Shown here: positions 6,847 to 15,920 of the stretch, piece after piece | How positions within the stretch are numbered: the first letter of the stretch is position 1 | Layout: each line of letters opens with the position of its first letter | From: an uncultured Ruminococcus sp. | GTDB lineage: Bacteria > Bacillota > Clostridia > Oscillospirales > CAG-272 | Direction of reading: 5' to 3' | Assembly: GCA_902778985.1 (NCBI GenBank) | Contig: CACYZS010000004.1 | Coordinates: 1-18,528, forward strand | Length of the DNA: 18,528 nucleotides | Position numbers and translations under genes: made by a program | The notes under the pieces: model-generated | Databases searched by the model: none | What the model saw: only the letters and a program-made list of their open reading frames with translations | Told to the model about the DNA's origin: nothing

Positions 6847-8832
6847 ATGGAATACGCTCCCTTCAAACTCAAAAGCGACTATACCCCGACGGGCGACCAG
6901 CCCGAGGCGATCGCGCGGCTCTGCGAGGGGATCGAGCGGGGGGAACGGATGCAGACGCTGCTCGGCGTGACCGGCTCGGGCAAGACGTTTACCATGGCGA
7001 ACGTCATCGCCCGCTGCAACCGTCCCACCCTGATCCTCGAACCCAACAAAACGCTCGCGGCGCAGGTCTGCTCCGAGATGCGCGAGTTCTTCCCCGACAA
7101 CGCGGTGGGGTATTTCGTTTCCTACTACGATTACTATCAGCCCGAGGCGTACATCCCGGGCAAAGATATGTACATCGAGAAGGATGCGCTGATCAACGAC
7201 GATATCGACAAACTTCGTCACAGCGCGACCTCCTCGCTTTTCGAGCGCCGTGACGTCATCATCGTTTCGAGCGTCTCGTGCATCTACTCGCTCGGCGATC
7301 CCGAGGAATACGAGGGGATGCTCGTCTCGGTGCGCGAGGGGCAAAAACTCCGGCGCGAAGACCTGATCGCCCGACTGGTCGCGATCAACTACGAACGCAA
7401 CGACATCAACTTCGTCCGCAGCAAGTTCCGGGTGCGGGGCGACGTGGTCGAGATCTTCCCTGCCTCGTCGGGGGAGAAAGCCGTGCGCGTCGAGTTCTTC
7501 GACGACGTAGTGGACCGGATCTCCGAGATCAACGTCCTGACCGGCGAATTGATCCGCGGTCTGGAATACGCCGCGATCTTCCCCGCCAGCCACTACGCCG
7601 TGTCGGGCGACCGCCGCGAAAAGGCGCTCGGGGAGATCGAAGCCGAGATGATCGAACGCGTCGCGTTCTTCAAGAGCCAAAACAAACTGCTTGAGGCGCA
7701 GAGAATCGAGGAACGCACCAAATACGATCTGGAGATGCTGCGCGAGGTCGGTTTCTGCTCGGGAATCGAGAACTATTCGCGCGTCCTCTCGGGCAGAGAA
7801 CCCGGGTCGATGCCCTATACCCTGCTCGACTACTTCCCGCGCGATTTCCTGTTCTTCGTCGACGAATCGCACGTCACCATCCCGCAGGTGCGGGGCATGA
7901 GCGGCGGCGATACCGCGCGGAAAAAGAACCTCGTGGACTACGGTTTCCGGCTCCCGTCGGCGTACGACAACCGCCCCCTGAAGTTCCCGGAATTCGAAGC
8001 CAAGATCGGACAGACGGTCTTCGTCAGCGCGACGCCCGCCGAATACGAGCGCGAACACTCGACCGCGGTGGTCGAACAGATCATCCGCCCGACCGGGCTG
8101 ATCGATCCCGAGATTTTCGTCCGTCCCGTCGAGGGACAGGTCGACGACCTGATCGGCGAGATCAAGCGCACGGTCGGCGAGGGTGGCAAGGTACTGGTCA
8201 CCACCCTGACGACCAAGATGGCGGAAGATTTGACCGACTACTTTTCGACGCACGGCATCCGCGTCCGCTATATCCACCACAACGTCGAGACCATCGAGCG
8301 CATGGAGATCATACGCGACCTTCGGCTCGGGGTGTTCGACGTGCTGGTCGGGATCAACCTGCTCCGCGAGGGGCTGGATATTCCCGAAGTCTCGCTGGTC
8401 GCGATCCTCGACGCCGACAAGGAAGGCTTGCTCCGCTCCGAGACCTCGCTGATCCAGACCATCGGACGGGCGGCGCGCAACGTCAACGGACGCGTCGTCA
8501 TGTACGCCGACACCGTCACCCGCTCGATGCGGGCGGCGATCGACGAGACCGAACGGCGGCGGAAGATCCAGTCCGCGTACAACGAGGCGCACGGCATCAC
8601 CCCGCAGTCGGTGTCGAAGAAGGTGCGCGAGGTCATCGAGATCAGCCGCAAGGCTGCGGAGGATTCCCCGCTCGGCAAACTCCCCGGCGCAAAGAAGAAG
8701 ATGACCGCCAAGGAAAAGGACAAGATGATCGCGACGCTGACGACCGAAATGAAGGACGCGGCGGCGCACCTCGACTTCGAGACCGCGGCGTTCCTCCGCG
8801 ACCGCATACGCGCCCTGCGCGAGAGCAAATAA
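6847..8832 (+). CDS. uvrB: Excinuclease ABC subunit B
   Basis: Damage-checking helicase-like subunit of nucleotide excision repair: loaded on DNA by UvrA, it then recruits UvrC for incision. The 661 residues equal the usual full length. Visible parts: Q motif region [13 protein letters not shown], Walker A GVTGSGKT (about 40-47), the beta-hairpin segment [15 protein letters not shown] that clamps one strand, DESHVTIPQ, helicase motifs including [23 protein letters not shown] and QTIGRAARN, and a C-terminal UVR motif that contacts UvrC (about 627-660). The ATG is 3 bases after the deacetylase stop and has no clear Shine-Dalgarno site, so translation probably depends on coupling. uvrA and uvrC are not in the window. 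Confidence 0.97.
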   Translation: MEYAPFKLKSDYTPTGDQPEAIARLCEGIERGERMQTLLGVTGSGKTFTMANVIARCNRPTLILEPNKTLAAQVCSEMREFFPDNAVGYFVSYYDYYQPEAYIPGKDMYIEKDALINDDIDKLRHSATSSLFERRDVIIVSSVSCIYSLGDPEEYEGMLVSVREGQKLRREDLIARLVAINYERNDINFVRSKFRVRGDVVEIFPASSGEKAVRVEFFDDVVDRISEINVLTGELIRGLEYAAIFPASHYAVSGDRREKALGEIEAEMIERVAFFKSQNKLLEAQRIEERTKYDLEMLREVGFCSGIENYSRVLSGREPGSMPYTLLDYFPRDFLFFVDESHVTIPQVRGMSGGDTARKKNLVDYGFRLPSAYDNRPLKFPEFEAKIGQTVFVSATPAEYEREHSTAVVEQIIRPTGLIDPEIFVRPVEGQVDDLIGEIKRTVGEGGKVLVTTLTTKMAEDLTDYFSTHGIRVRYIHHNVETIERMEIIRDLRLGVFDVLVGINLLREGLDIPEVSLVAILDADKEGLLRSETSLIQTIGRAARNVNGRVVMYADTVTRSMRAAIDETERRRKIQSAYNEAHGITPQSVSKKVREVIEISRKAAEDSPLGKLPGAKKKMTAKEKDKMIATLTTEMKDAAAHLDFETAAFLRDRIRALRESK

Positions 8833-8836
8833 AACC

Positions 8837-8874
8837 GCAGAGAATAATCTGCTACGGGCGGATCCGCCGCCCGT
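8837..8874. other. Two small inverted repeats between uvrB and the ABC genes
   Basis: GCAGA/TCTGC (8837-8852, loop of 6) and ACGGGCG/CGCCCGT (8854-8874, loop of 7) lie side by side in the 66-bp gap. Neither is followed by a T tract. They could weaken read-through or stabilise mRNA ends. No promoter is seen in the gap, so the ABC genes may depend on upstream transcription. Confidence 0.3.
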
Positions 8875-8898
8875 TCGTCAGGCAAGGAAAGGACTCTT

Positions 8899-11154
8899 AT
8901 GGCATTTTTACAGTTACAGGGGATCGGAAAGATCTACGTATCCGAGGGCAACGTCACGGTGGGTATCCGGGGCGTCGACCTCTCGTTCGAGCGCGGCGAG
9001 TTCGTCGCGATCACCGGGCGCAGCGGATCGGGTAAATCCACGCTGCTGAACGTCATCAGCGGTATGGACACCTACGAGGAAGGCGAACTCACGATCGAAG
9101 GGAACCCCACCTCGCACTACCGCCAGCCCGACTGGGAGAAATACCGCGAAAAGTATATCTCCTTCGTTTTCCAGGACTACAACATCATCGACAGTTACAC
9201 AGTACTTGAGAACGTCGAACTCGCCCTGATGCACATTCCCGACAGACGCGAACGGCGGCGGCGGGCGATCGAACTGCTCGAGCGCGTCGGTATGAAAGGA
9301 CACCTCAAGCACAAGGGCAGCAAACTCTCGGGCGGACAGAAACAGCGGACGGTCATCGCCCGCGCGCTCGCCAAGGACAGCCCGATCATTCTGGCGGACG
9401 AGCCGACCGGCAACCTCGACGCCGAGACCTCGCGCGAGATCGTTTCCCTGCTCCGGGAGGTGTCGCGCGACAAACTGCTGATCGTCGTGACGCACAACTT
9501 CGAGCAGGTCGAGGAATACGCGACGCGGCACGTACGCGTCTTCGACGGCGCGATCGAATCGGATCAGGTCATCTCCGCTCCGACGCCCCCTGAAGTCCCC
9601 GAAGCGCAAGCAAAGGAGAGCGAACCGCTGCCCGAAAAACGGTCGAAGAAACAATCGGGCAACGTCGGAAACGGCGTTCTGCTCGGGGCGACCATGTTCC
9701 GCGCCACGCCGCGTCTCTCGATCTTCCTCTGTTTCCTTCTGCTGGTCGGGACCGTCGCGGTCTCGCTCATCACCTCTCTGACCGCCAGCGCGTGGGATCT
9801 GCTCAAGCCGTCCTATATGTTCCGGCATATCGACGGGCGCGCGGTCGTGGTCACACGCTCGGGCGAGCCCGTCACGACCGCGGACATGAACCTGCTCGCC
9901 GCCAAGTACGGGGCGACCAAAGCCGTCCGCTACGACTACCTCTACGACCAGTCCTATTCCTTCTGGGATTGGGACACCAACCTTGAATTCTCCTACGTTT
10001 TCTCGGAGAACGGCAACCGCACCCCGAAGATCGGGCGCGCGCCCGAGGGGATCATGGAGGCGCACCTCTACCTTCCGATCTCCGCCGCGTCCTATTTCGG
10101 GAAAAAGTCGATCGAAACGGACAAGTTCGAGGTCCGGATCGATCAGGCGCCCGTGTACCTGACCGTCACGGGGATCACCTATTTCGTCGACAACACCAAA
10201 ACCGCCGAGATCCTGCTGACCGACGAGGGCTTCCGGTTCCTTTCATCCTACGCCCTGCTCTCGGAGCAGTCGCTTACCTTCTCGCTTACGGCGTCGACCG
10301 ACGACGCGTCCAACCCCTATACCTTCGCGTGGTATGCGAACGGCAGCGAGATCGTCGTCGATCCCGCGCTTGAGGCGGGCACCGTAGTCCTTCCGACCGG
10401 CACCGTCTCCGCCCTTGACAACTACCGTGCGGGTGTGGCTCCCGCCACGGTCAACCTCACCCTCGTCTCGTCCGGTCAGAAACCCGAGATGGGCAGTTTG
10501 AACCCGTGGAACGCCGTTCTCAACGGCGTGCGGATCAGGGAAACCGGGGGCGACAGCCAGGGGCGCCTGACCGTCTCGCCCGACCTTCTCGTCACGATCT
10601 GCAATACGGTCGAGGACGATCTCTACCGTCAGGTATCGCTGTTTTTCGGATCCGACCGCGCGGCGAAGAGCGCGATCAAGGGGATCAACGCCGACGGCTA
10701 TCTCGCCGTCCGCTCCGACGCCACCTACTCGCCCGACGCGTTCGACGTGATCATGAACTCGATCTTCTTCATCCTCTCGCTCCTGCTCTGGTTCTTCGCC
10801 CTGCTTTTCTTCGCCTTCTTCGTCTCGCTCTGCTGCGGACGGTCGATCGACGCTTTCCGCGGCGACGCCTCGATCATGCGAAGCATGGGGATCCCGGTCA
10901 AGGTGATCCGGATCGGAATGTACGTCCGGATGCTGCTCTCCCTGATCCCGGCGTACCTGCTCTCCGCCGTCGCCGTATTCTTCATCTTCCGAACGCCTGA
11001 ACTCAACCGGCTGTTCCGCTTCCCCGCGCCGTGGCAGTCGGTTCTGGTCGCGGTCGGTATGATCGCGCTTGCCCTGCTCTCGACGCGGCGGCAGATCAAG
11101 CGTCTTTTCAAAGCGAGCGTCAAATCCGCCCTGAAAGGGGGTGACGCGGCATGA
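8899..11154 (+). CDS. ABC transporter ATPase-permease fusion (MacB/FtsX type), first half
   Basis: A 751-residue protein with an N-terminal ATPase domain and a C-terminal FtsX-like permease half. ATPase motifs: Walker A GRSGSGKST (40-48), signature LSGGQKQR (from 143), Walker B ILADEPTGNLD (D167, E168) and switch His at 199. One membrane helix follows at about 274-296, then an extracellular domain of about 300 residues, then three helices near 619-645, 674-698 and 714-731. This is the mechanotransmission type of ABC protein (MacB, LolCDE, BceAB), which moves peptides or lipids or drives proteins outside the membrane. AAGGAAAGGA precedes the ATG. Its stop overlaps the start of the next gene by 4 bases, so the two halves probably pair. 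The substrate is unknown; no sensor kinase or MacA-like partner is adjacent. Confidence 0.9.
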   Translation: MAFLQLQGIGKIYVSEGNVTVGIRGVDLSFERGEFVAITGRSGSGKSTLLNVISGMDTYEEGELTIEGNPTSHYRQPDWEKYREKYISFVFQDYNIIDSYTVLENVELALMHIPDRRERRRRAIELLERVGMKGHLKHKGSKLSGGQKQRTVIARALAKDSPIILADEPTGNLDAETSREIVSLLREVSRDKLLIVVTHNFEQVEEYATRHVRVFDGAIESDQVISAPTPPEVPEAQAKESEPLPEKRSKKQSGNVGNGVLLGATMFRATPRLSIFLCFLLLVGTVAVSLITSLTASAWDLLKPSYMFRHIDGRAVVVTRSGEPVTTADMNLLAAKYGATKAVRYDYLYDQSYSFWDWDTNLEFSYVFSENGNRTPKIGRAPEGIMEAHLYLPISAASYFGKKSIETDKFEVRIDQAPVYLTVTGITYFVDNTKTAEILLTDEGFRFLSSYALLSEQSLTFSLTASTDDASNPYTFAWYANGSEIVVDPALEAGTVVLPTGTVSALDNYRAGVAPATVNLTLVSSGQKPEMGSLNPWNAVLNGVRIRETGGDSQGRLTVSPDLLVTICNTVEDDLYRQVSLFFGSDRAAKSAIKGINADGYLAVRSDATYSPDAFDVIMNSIFFILSLLLWFFALLFFAFFVSLCCGRSIDAFRGDASIMRSMGIPVKVIRIGMYVRMLLSLIPAYLLSAVAVFFIFRTPELNRLFRFPAPWQSVLVAVGMIALALLSTRRQIKRLFKASVKSALKGGDAA

Positions 11155-14129
11155 TCTCGATCAAACGTCTTGATAAGACCTTCAACCGCGGCAAACAGAA
11201 CGCCATTCACGTCATAAACGACGTCACACTCGATCTCCCCGCCTCTGGAATGGTCGCGATCTTCGGACGCAGCGGCTGCGGCAAGACCACGCTGCTGAAC
11301 GTCGTCGGCGGTCTTGACCGCGTGCAGAGCGGTTCGGTCGAGATCAACGGCGAAAAAATGACCGTCTCGAACGACGCCCTGCGCAACCGCTCGGTGGGCT
11401 ACATCTTCCAGAACTACCTTCTGAACCGGGACCAGACCTGCCGCGAGAACGTCGCCGACGCGCTCCGTCTTCTCGGCGTGACCGACCGGACGTTCATCGA
11501 AGCGCAGGTCACCGCTGCGCTCCGCGCGGTCGGTATGGACCGTTTCGCGTCCCGGATGCCCGATACGCTCTCGGGCGGTCAGCAACAGCGCATCGCGATC
11601 GCGCGCGCGATCGTGAAGAACCCCCCGGTCATTCTCGCCGACGAGCCGACCGGGAACCTCGACGAAGCGAATACGCTGAACGTGATGCGGCTGCTCAAAG
11701 CCATCTCGCGCGACCGTCTCGTTCTGCTCGTCACGCACGAAGAAAACCTGGTCTCGGCGTTTTCCGACCGGGTGATCGAACTCTCGGACGGGTGCGTGGT
11801 CTCCGACCGCGAAAACGTCCCGACCGAGGGCTTTGCGAGCCGCGACAAGAACGCCGTGTACCTCGGCGAGTTGCCGCACGAGACGCTTCTTTCGGAGAAG
11901 GGCGTGTCGCTCGACCTGTACGGCGAAACCCCCGCCCCGGACGTCAGACTCCGGCTGGTCCGGGCGCAGGACGGGCGCGTCTATCTCAAGATCGACGGCG
12001 GAAACGTCAGCGTTCTCGACGAGTCGAGCGAAGTCCGTTTGGTAAACGGAGCCGCGCCCAAGGCGGGTGAAACGCCGGACAAGAAAGACGATCTTCCCGA
12101 TCTTTCGGCGATCAAGCCGGTCAAGGGAGCGCACCCCGGGCGGCTCTTCGGCTTCTTCGGCGCGTGGAAGAGCGGCGTCCGCGCCAATCTCGGACAGAAG
12201 AAACGCGGGCGGAAGGTGCTTCGCGGCGCGCTGGTCCTCTTTGCCGCCGTCGTGGTCTTTATGACGGCGTCGCTCGGCGTGTTCGTCAAGAAACTGTCCG
12301 ACGTGGACGGGACCTACCATCACCACGTCGTCTACGCCTACGCGGGCGACGAAACGTCCGCCGCCGCCCTCTCCGCGCTCGGGGAAGAGGACGGCGTCGT
12401 CTACCGGCAGGTCGCGTTCACGCGCCCCAATAGCGAGCGAGCGTTCTCGTTCAACCTCGGGAACTTCGAGACCTTCAACGAGGGGGGATACACGCTCCGG
12501 CTGTCCCCGAGCGAGTTCCAGACGACCGGCGTCGTTCTCCTGCATTCCGCCGCCGCGTCGCGGTCGCTGCTCGCCGGGAAGAACGCCGACCTTACCGACG
12601 ACGATATGCTGATCACGGAAGCAGCCGCAAAGACGCTGCTCAAGAGCGCGTCGGTCGACTACCTGCGGGAATACGACGACCTGATCGGTCTTCGCTCCTC
12701 GTACTGGGGCGTCCGGATCGCCGGCGTCGTGTCGGGGAACGACCGCGAAATCTTCCTCTCAAACACGCGGGTAATGGAAACGAGCAACATGAACTACTAC
12801 GTCGCGTCCGCGTTCAAGGGGATCGACGCGCCCGCCGACGGTTACGTCAGCATCATCCTTCCCTACGAACCGAGTTACGCCGAAGGCGACGTTCCCCCCG
12901 ACGTCGGGAGCAAAGTCTTCGTCAACGGCAAGGAGTTTACCGTCGACCGCGTGATCAGAAGCCAATTCGCCGAAGTTTATTCCGACTGGTGTCAGGCGCG
13001 CTACGGTACGATGCCGACGCTCGAATACCCCGTGACCTTCGAGGGAGCCGAAACCTTCCTCTCACACTACGGGGAATACCTGAGAGAGAAGGTTTCGATC
13101 TTCGGTTCGGACGACTATCCGACCGTGATCTGGATGATGAACCCCGCGTCCGATGCGATCTACTGGGCGACGCAAAACGACGGAACGGTCTCCGAAGCCG
13201 CGAGACTGCTCGCCTACCGTTCTCTCTGGCGTGAAGCCAACCTCGGCGCCGCCGATCCCACCGAAGAAGAGTTGCGCCCGTGGGCGGAAGCACAGGGCGA
13301 CGCGGGAATGACCTCTCTCTACGAAATGCACCGCTACGACCTCGACAACCTCTATTACGAAATGTACCGCAACAGCAGCGTCGACCTCTCCAAACGAAGC
13401 GTCGACCGGATCGGTTACCTGTTGAACGACGCCGAGGCGGAGGCGGTCTTCTCGCGTGCGGGCAAGACCACGCGCCTCGAACGCGAATACGCCTGGTACG
13501 GGTTTGATGAAGCGAACGTCTCCAAAGTCGGAGAGGCGACCGTTCCCGCCCTGACGTATATGACTATTCTGACAAGCGATCCCGAGAAGACAACCGCCGC
13601 GATCGAAGCGGCGCTCGGCGACCACTACCGCGCGCTCAAAGGGGGAGGCAACAGTATCATCGACGACTGGACTTCCCCGCTCTACACCCCCGCAGACTTC
13701 CGGCGCGAGGCGCTCGAAACAGAGAAATCCGAGATCGTCCAGAACGCGATCGAACTCGCCGTTTTCATCGCGGTCATGTCGCTCTGTATGTACCTGATGA
13801 TGCGGGCGTCGCTGATGGGACGGATCCGCGAGATCGGGATCTACCGCGCGATCGGCGTATCGAAAAAGAACCTGGTCTTCCGCTTCTTCGTCGAGTCGCT
13901 CGCGGTCACGTCTCTGACCGTTCTGATCGGGTATCTCTTCTCGTCGGTTCTGATCTCGGCGTGGCTCGTGAAAGCCCCCCTGATCGGCGAGTTCTTCTAC
14001 TACCCGCTCTGGATGGCGCTCTCGGTGCTCGCGTTGCTCTACGCGATCTCCGCGCTCTGCGGCACGCTTCCGGTGCTTCGGCTGCTCCGCAGAACCCCGA
14101 GCGAGATCTTGTCGAAGTACGACATCTGA
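11151..14129 (+). CDS. ABC transporter ATPase-permease fusion (MacB/FtsX type), second half
   Basis: A 992-residue protein of the same layout as its neighbour. Walker A GRSGCGKTT (39-47), signature LSGGQQQR (from 140), Walker B ILADEPTGNLD (D164, E165), switch His at 196. After the ATPase comes a small beta-rich linker (about 230-305, with NAVYLGELPHETLL and VRLVNG), a first helix at about 360-382, a large extracellular domain of about 480 residues rich in Tyr and Asp, and three helices near 866-886, 909-933 and 953-975. The cytoplasmic loop MGRIREIGIYRAIGVSKKN is typical of FtsX permeases. Together with the previous gene it would give two ATPases and eight helices, a complete heterodimeric transporter with unequal extracellular parts. 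The ATG lies within the previous gene's end (ATGA overlap), with AAAGGGGGTGA upstream. Confidence 0.9.
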   Translation: MISIKRLDKTFNRGKQNAIHVINDVTLDLPASGMVAIFGRSGCGKTTLLNVVGGLDRVQSGSVEINGEKMTVSNDALRNRSVGYIFQNYLLNRDQTCRENVADALRLLGVTDRTFIEAQVTAALRAVGMDRFASRMPDTLSGGQQQRIAIARAIVKNPPVILADEPTGNLDEANTLNVMRLLKAISRDRLVLLVTHEENLVSAFSDRVIELSDGCVVSDRENVPTEGFASRDKNAVYLGELPHETLLSEKGVSLDLYGETPAPDVRLRLVRAQDGRVYLKIDGGNVSVLDESSEVRLVNGAAPKAGETPDKKDDLPDLSAIKPVKGAHPGRLFGFFGAWKSGVRANLGQKKRGRKVLRGALVLFAAVVVFMTASLGVFVKKLSDVDGTYHHHVVYAYAGDETSAAALSALGEEDGVVYRQVAFTRPNSERAFSFNLGNFETFNEGGYTLRLSPSEFQTTGVVLLHSAAASRSLLAGKNADLTDDDMLITEAAAKTLLKSASVDYLREYDDLIGLRSSYWGVRIAGVVSGNDREIFLSNTRVMETSNMNYYVASAFKGIDAPADGYVSIILPYEPSYAEGDVPPDVGSKVFVNGKEFTVDRVIRSQFAEVYSDWCQARYGTMPTLEYPVTFEGAETFLSHYGEYLREKVSIFGSDDYPTVIWMMNPASDAIYWATQNDGTVSEAARLLAYRSLWREANLGAADPTEEELRPWAEAQGDAGMTSLYEMHRYDLDNLYYEMYRNSSVDLSKRSVDRIGYLLNDAEAEAVFSRAGKTTRLEREYAWYGFDEANVSKVGEATVPALTYMTILTSDPEKTTAAIEAALGDHYRALKGGGNSIIDDWTSPLYTPADFRREALETEKSEIVQNAIELAVFIAVMSLCMYLMMRASLMGRIREIGIYRAIGVSKKNLVFRFFVESLAVTSLTVLIGYLFSSVLISAWLVKAPLIGEFFYYPLWMALSVLALLYAISALCGTLPVLRLLRRTPSEILSKYDI

Positions 14130-14130
14130 G

Positions 14131-14392
14131 CCGGCTTCCGCATACGGGGAACAGGCGACGCGTTCAGAGTTGCTACCTACCCGCGCCAGCGCGTGCCCCT
14201 ACGGCGCGCGCAGACGAGTGCAGACCGGAAAACAAAAATTCAATCAAATGGAGAAACCCGCTCGCAAACGCGAGCGGGTTTCCACCTTAAAAATGCAATT
14301 TACTATGCAGGGATCTTACACAGAGCGGAAAGCACCAACGGCTTTATATATTCCCCATTTTTGTTTTCCGATCTGTGCCGTATGCGAAGCCG
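14131..14392. repeat. Gene-free, partly palindromic block between convergent genes
   Basis: The block fills the 262 bases between two convergent stop codons. Its ends form an inverted repeat: 14132-14147 matches the reverse complement of 14378-14392 except for one extra C. A second inverted pair, 14218-14239 with 14357-14378, matches at 19 of 22 positions (both arms contain GGAAAACAAAAAT or its complement). On the right the two arms are joined; on the left about 70 GC-rich bases separate them. A 13-bp hairpin sits in the centre, and the right side is AT-rich compared with the genome. The layout suggests a non-autonomous mobile or dispersed repeat, or a long structured RNA end. No coding frame here looks real. 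Confidence 0.5.
14253..14282. terminator. 13-bp hairpin, probable bidirectional terminator
   Basis: GAAACCCGCTCGC (14253-14265) and GCGAGCGGGTTTC (14270-14282) pair perfectly around an AAAC loop. The stem carries its own A and T tracts (AAACCC/GGGTTT), as in terminators shared by convergent genes; the U tail is short in either direction. It would end the ABC genes from the left and the zinc-ribbon/xpt operon from the right. Confidence 0.75.
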
Positions 14393-15064
14393 TTAAACGA
14401 ACTCGTCGATATGTGCTTTGACATAGTCGGTGATCTTCTCGCGGAAGCGAGGCTCGGCGGCGGTGATAAACGCGCGGAAGGGGACGGGATCGCCCTCGTA
14501 GGCGCCGAAATGGTAGAGCAGTTGCCGTCCGTCGTCGCCGAGCCCGAGTTGATTCAGGGCGAGCACCGCGGAGTCGATCATCTCTTTATTCTGAAGCAGG
14601 CGGTCGACGTCGGCGTCCTGCGCCTCCTTGAATTGCAGAAGGTAGCACGGCAGAAACAGCGGACGAATCACGTCGGGCATGGTCGCGAGCAGGCGGCGGC
14701 TTCTGAAATAATAGGCAAAGTACCCGACGAGGCGCCCCTCGACCCTCTCCCACGTCAATTCCTCGAGGGGGATCTCGGTCTTGGTCTTGCGGTCGTAGAG
14801 AAACGCGTTGTGCCGCGAAGAGTTCAACGCCGCCACGAAAAGGATCCACGCCAGACAGGCGAAGACCGCAGAGAGCGCCCCGACGGCGAAATGCGCGATC
14901 TTGACGCCGAGCGATTCAAGAGCGAAGCCCCACTGGAAACACAGAACGGCGATCAACGAGGTGCCGGCGGCGAACACGACGGGAAAAGCGAGTGCCGCCG
15001 CCGTGCCGATCCGGCGTTTTCTTGCCGCGATTTCGGCGGCGGTTCTGACTCTTTTCTTTTTCAT
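14393..15064 (-). CDS. Hypothetical two-TM membrane protein
   Basis: I do not recognise this 223-residue protein. It starts with a Lys/Arg-rich cytoplasmic segment (MKKKRVRTAAEIAARKRR), then two membrane helices (about 19-43 and 55-80) forming a hairpin. A soluble region of about 140 residues follows, with an aromatic/Arg stretch GYFAYYFRSRR and mostly helical character. The positive-inside rule places both ends in the cytoplasm. It is the last gene of the minus-strand operon, 12 bases after xpt, with GCGGGGGC before the ATG. Its stop codon touches the right arm of the palindromic block. The operon position is the only hint of function. Confidence 0.8.
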   Translation of the reverse strand: MKKKRVRTAAEIAARKRRIGTAAALAFPVVFAAGTSLIAVLCFQWGFALESLGVKIAHFAVGALSAVFACLAWILFVAALNSSRHNAFLYDRKTKTEIPLEELTWERVEGRLVGYFAYYFRSRRLLATMPDVIRPLFLPCYLLQFKEAQDADVDRLLQNKEMIDSAVLALNQLGLGDDGRQLLYHFGAYEGDPVPFRAFITAAEPRFREKITDYVKAHIDEFV

Positions 15065-15076
15065 AAAGCCCCCGCG

Positions 15077-15652
15077 TCAGTCCTCGATAAAGGTGATGCC
15101 GGTATCGGTCATGGACGCGATCCGGGCAAGCGACTCGATCCGCATCCCCTGCTCGCGCAGCATCTTGCCGCCGGTCTGGAAACTCTTTTCGATCAGGATG
15201 CCGGCGCCGATCAGCGTCGCACCCGAGGCAAGCGTGATCTCACGCAGTCCCACAAGCGCGTTGCCGAGCGCGAGAAAATCGTCGATGATCAAAACGCGGT
15301 CGGACGGCGTGAGATACTCCTTCGATACTATGATATCGCAGGTCGTGCCGTGCGTGAACGAGTCGACGCGGGCGGTGTAGACGTCCTTCGAGATGTTGCT
15401 GGTCCGGCTCTTCTTGGCGAAGACGACCGGCACGCCGAAATGCTCGGCGGTCAGACACGCGATCCCGATCCCCGACGCCTCGATGGTGAGGATCTTGGTC
15501 ACGTTGTCGTCCTTGAAACGGCGGTAGAACTCGCGCCCGAGTTCCGAGACGAAGGGAACGTCGATCTGATGGTTGATAAATCCGTCCACCTTCAGGACGT
15601 TGCCCGGTTTGATCTTCCCGTCCTTCAAAATCCGCTCTTCAAGCAGTTTCAT
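15077..15652 (-). CDS. xpt: Xanthine phosphoribosyltransferase
   Basis: Purine salvage enzyme converting xanthine and PRPP to XMP in the cytoplasm. The 191 residues fit the Bacillus Xpt length (194). The opening MKLLEERILKDGKIKPGNVLKVD and DGFINHQIDV are typical, and the PRPP-binding loop VLIIDDFLALGNA lies at about 120-132 with D124 and D125. GGAAGGAAAG precedes the ATG by about 5 nt. Unlike Bacillus xpt it is not the first gene of its operon and no purine riboswitch is seen in front of it or in the operon leader. It lies 30 bases after a small membrane protein gene and 12 bases before an unknown two-TM protein. Confidence 0.95.
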   Translation of the reverse strand: MKLLEERILKDGKIKPGNVLKVDGFINHQIDVPFVSELGREFYRRFKDDNVTKILTIEASGIGIACLTAEHFGVPVVFAKKSRTSNISKDVYTARVDSFTHGTTCDIIVSKEYLTPSDRVLIIDDFLALGNALVGLREITLASGATLIGAGILIEKSFQTGGKMLREQGMRIESLARIASMTDTGITFIED

Positions 15653-15682
15653 AGCACTTTCCTTCCCGACGTCTTGGCGAGG

Positions 15683-15919
15683 TCACTTTTTGTTGATGGT
15701 GCGCGTCGTGGTACGCGTGTAGAGATAACGGTCGGTCTTCTCGCGGAGATCGAGGTCGGTAAACTGGTCGAGGGGATAGATCGGCGAGCGGTTCTTCCGC
15801 TTGTAGGAGAGAACCACCCCGACGATCGCGATCGCGGCGCAGACGATGCCCGCGATGATCCCGATCAGAACGACTTTGCCCCATTCGATCGTACCGGCGG
15901 CTGCAAACAGTAAAAACAT
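15683..15919 (-). CDS. Small single-pass membrane protein, unknown function
   Basis: A 78-residue protein with one strong membrane helix (about residues 14-38, VVLIGIIAGIVCAAIAIVGVV) followed by a basic, Thr/Arg-rich cytoplasmic tail (YKRKNRSPIYPL ... LREKTDRYLYTRTTTRT). It starts 1 base after the stop of the zinc-ribbon gene, with GGAGGG located inside that gene's end, so the two are translationally coupled and likely work together at the membrane. The tail has no known motif that I can name. Confidence 0.82.
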   Translation of the reverse strand: MFLLFAAAGTIEWGKVVLIGIIAGIVCAAIAIVGVVLSYKRKNRSPIYPLDQFTDLDLREKTDRYLYTRTTTRTINKK

Positions 15920-15920
15920 A

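Noticed and set aside
5200..8769. Very long open frame (about 1189 codons) on the minus strand opposite tldE, the deacetylase and uvrB
   Set aside because: It lies antisense to three well-supported genes; its His/Asp/Val/Arg-rich composition is typical of antisense frames in GC-rich DNA, and it has no recognisable domain.
14131..14392. CRISPR array or tRNA in the gene-free block
   Set aside because: No regularly spaced direct repeats and no cloverleaf; the structure is inverted repeats around a hairpin.
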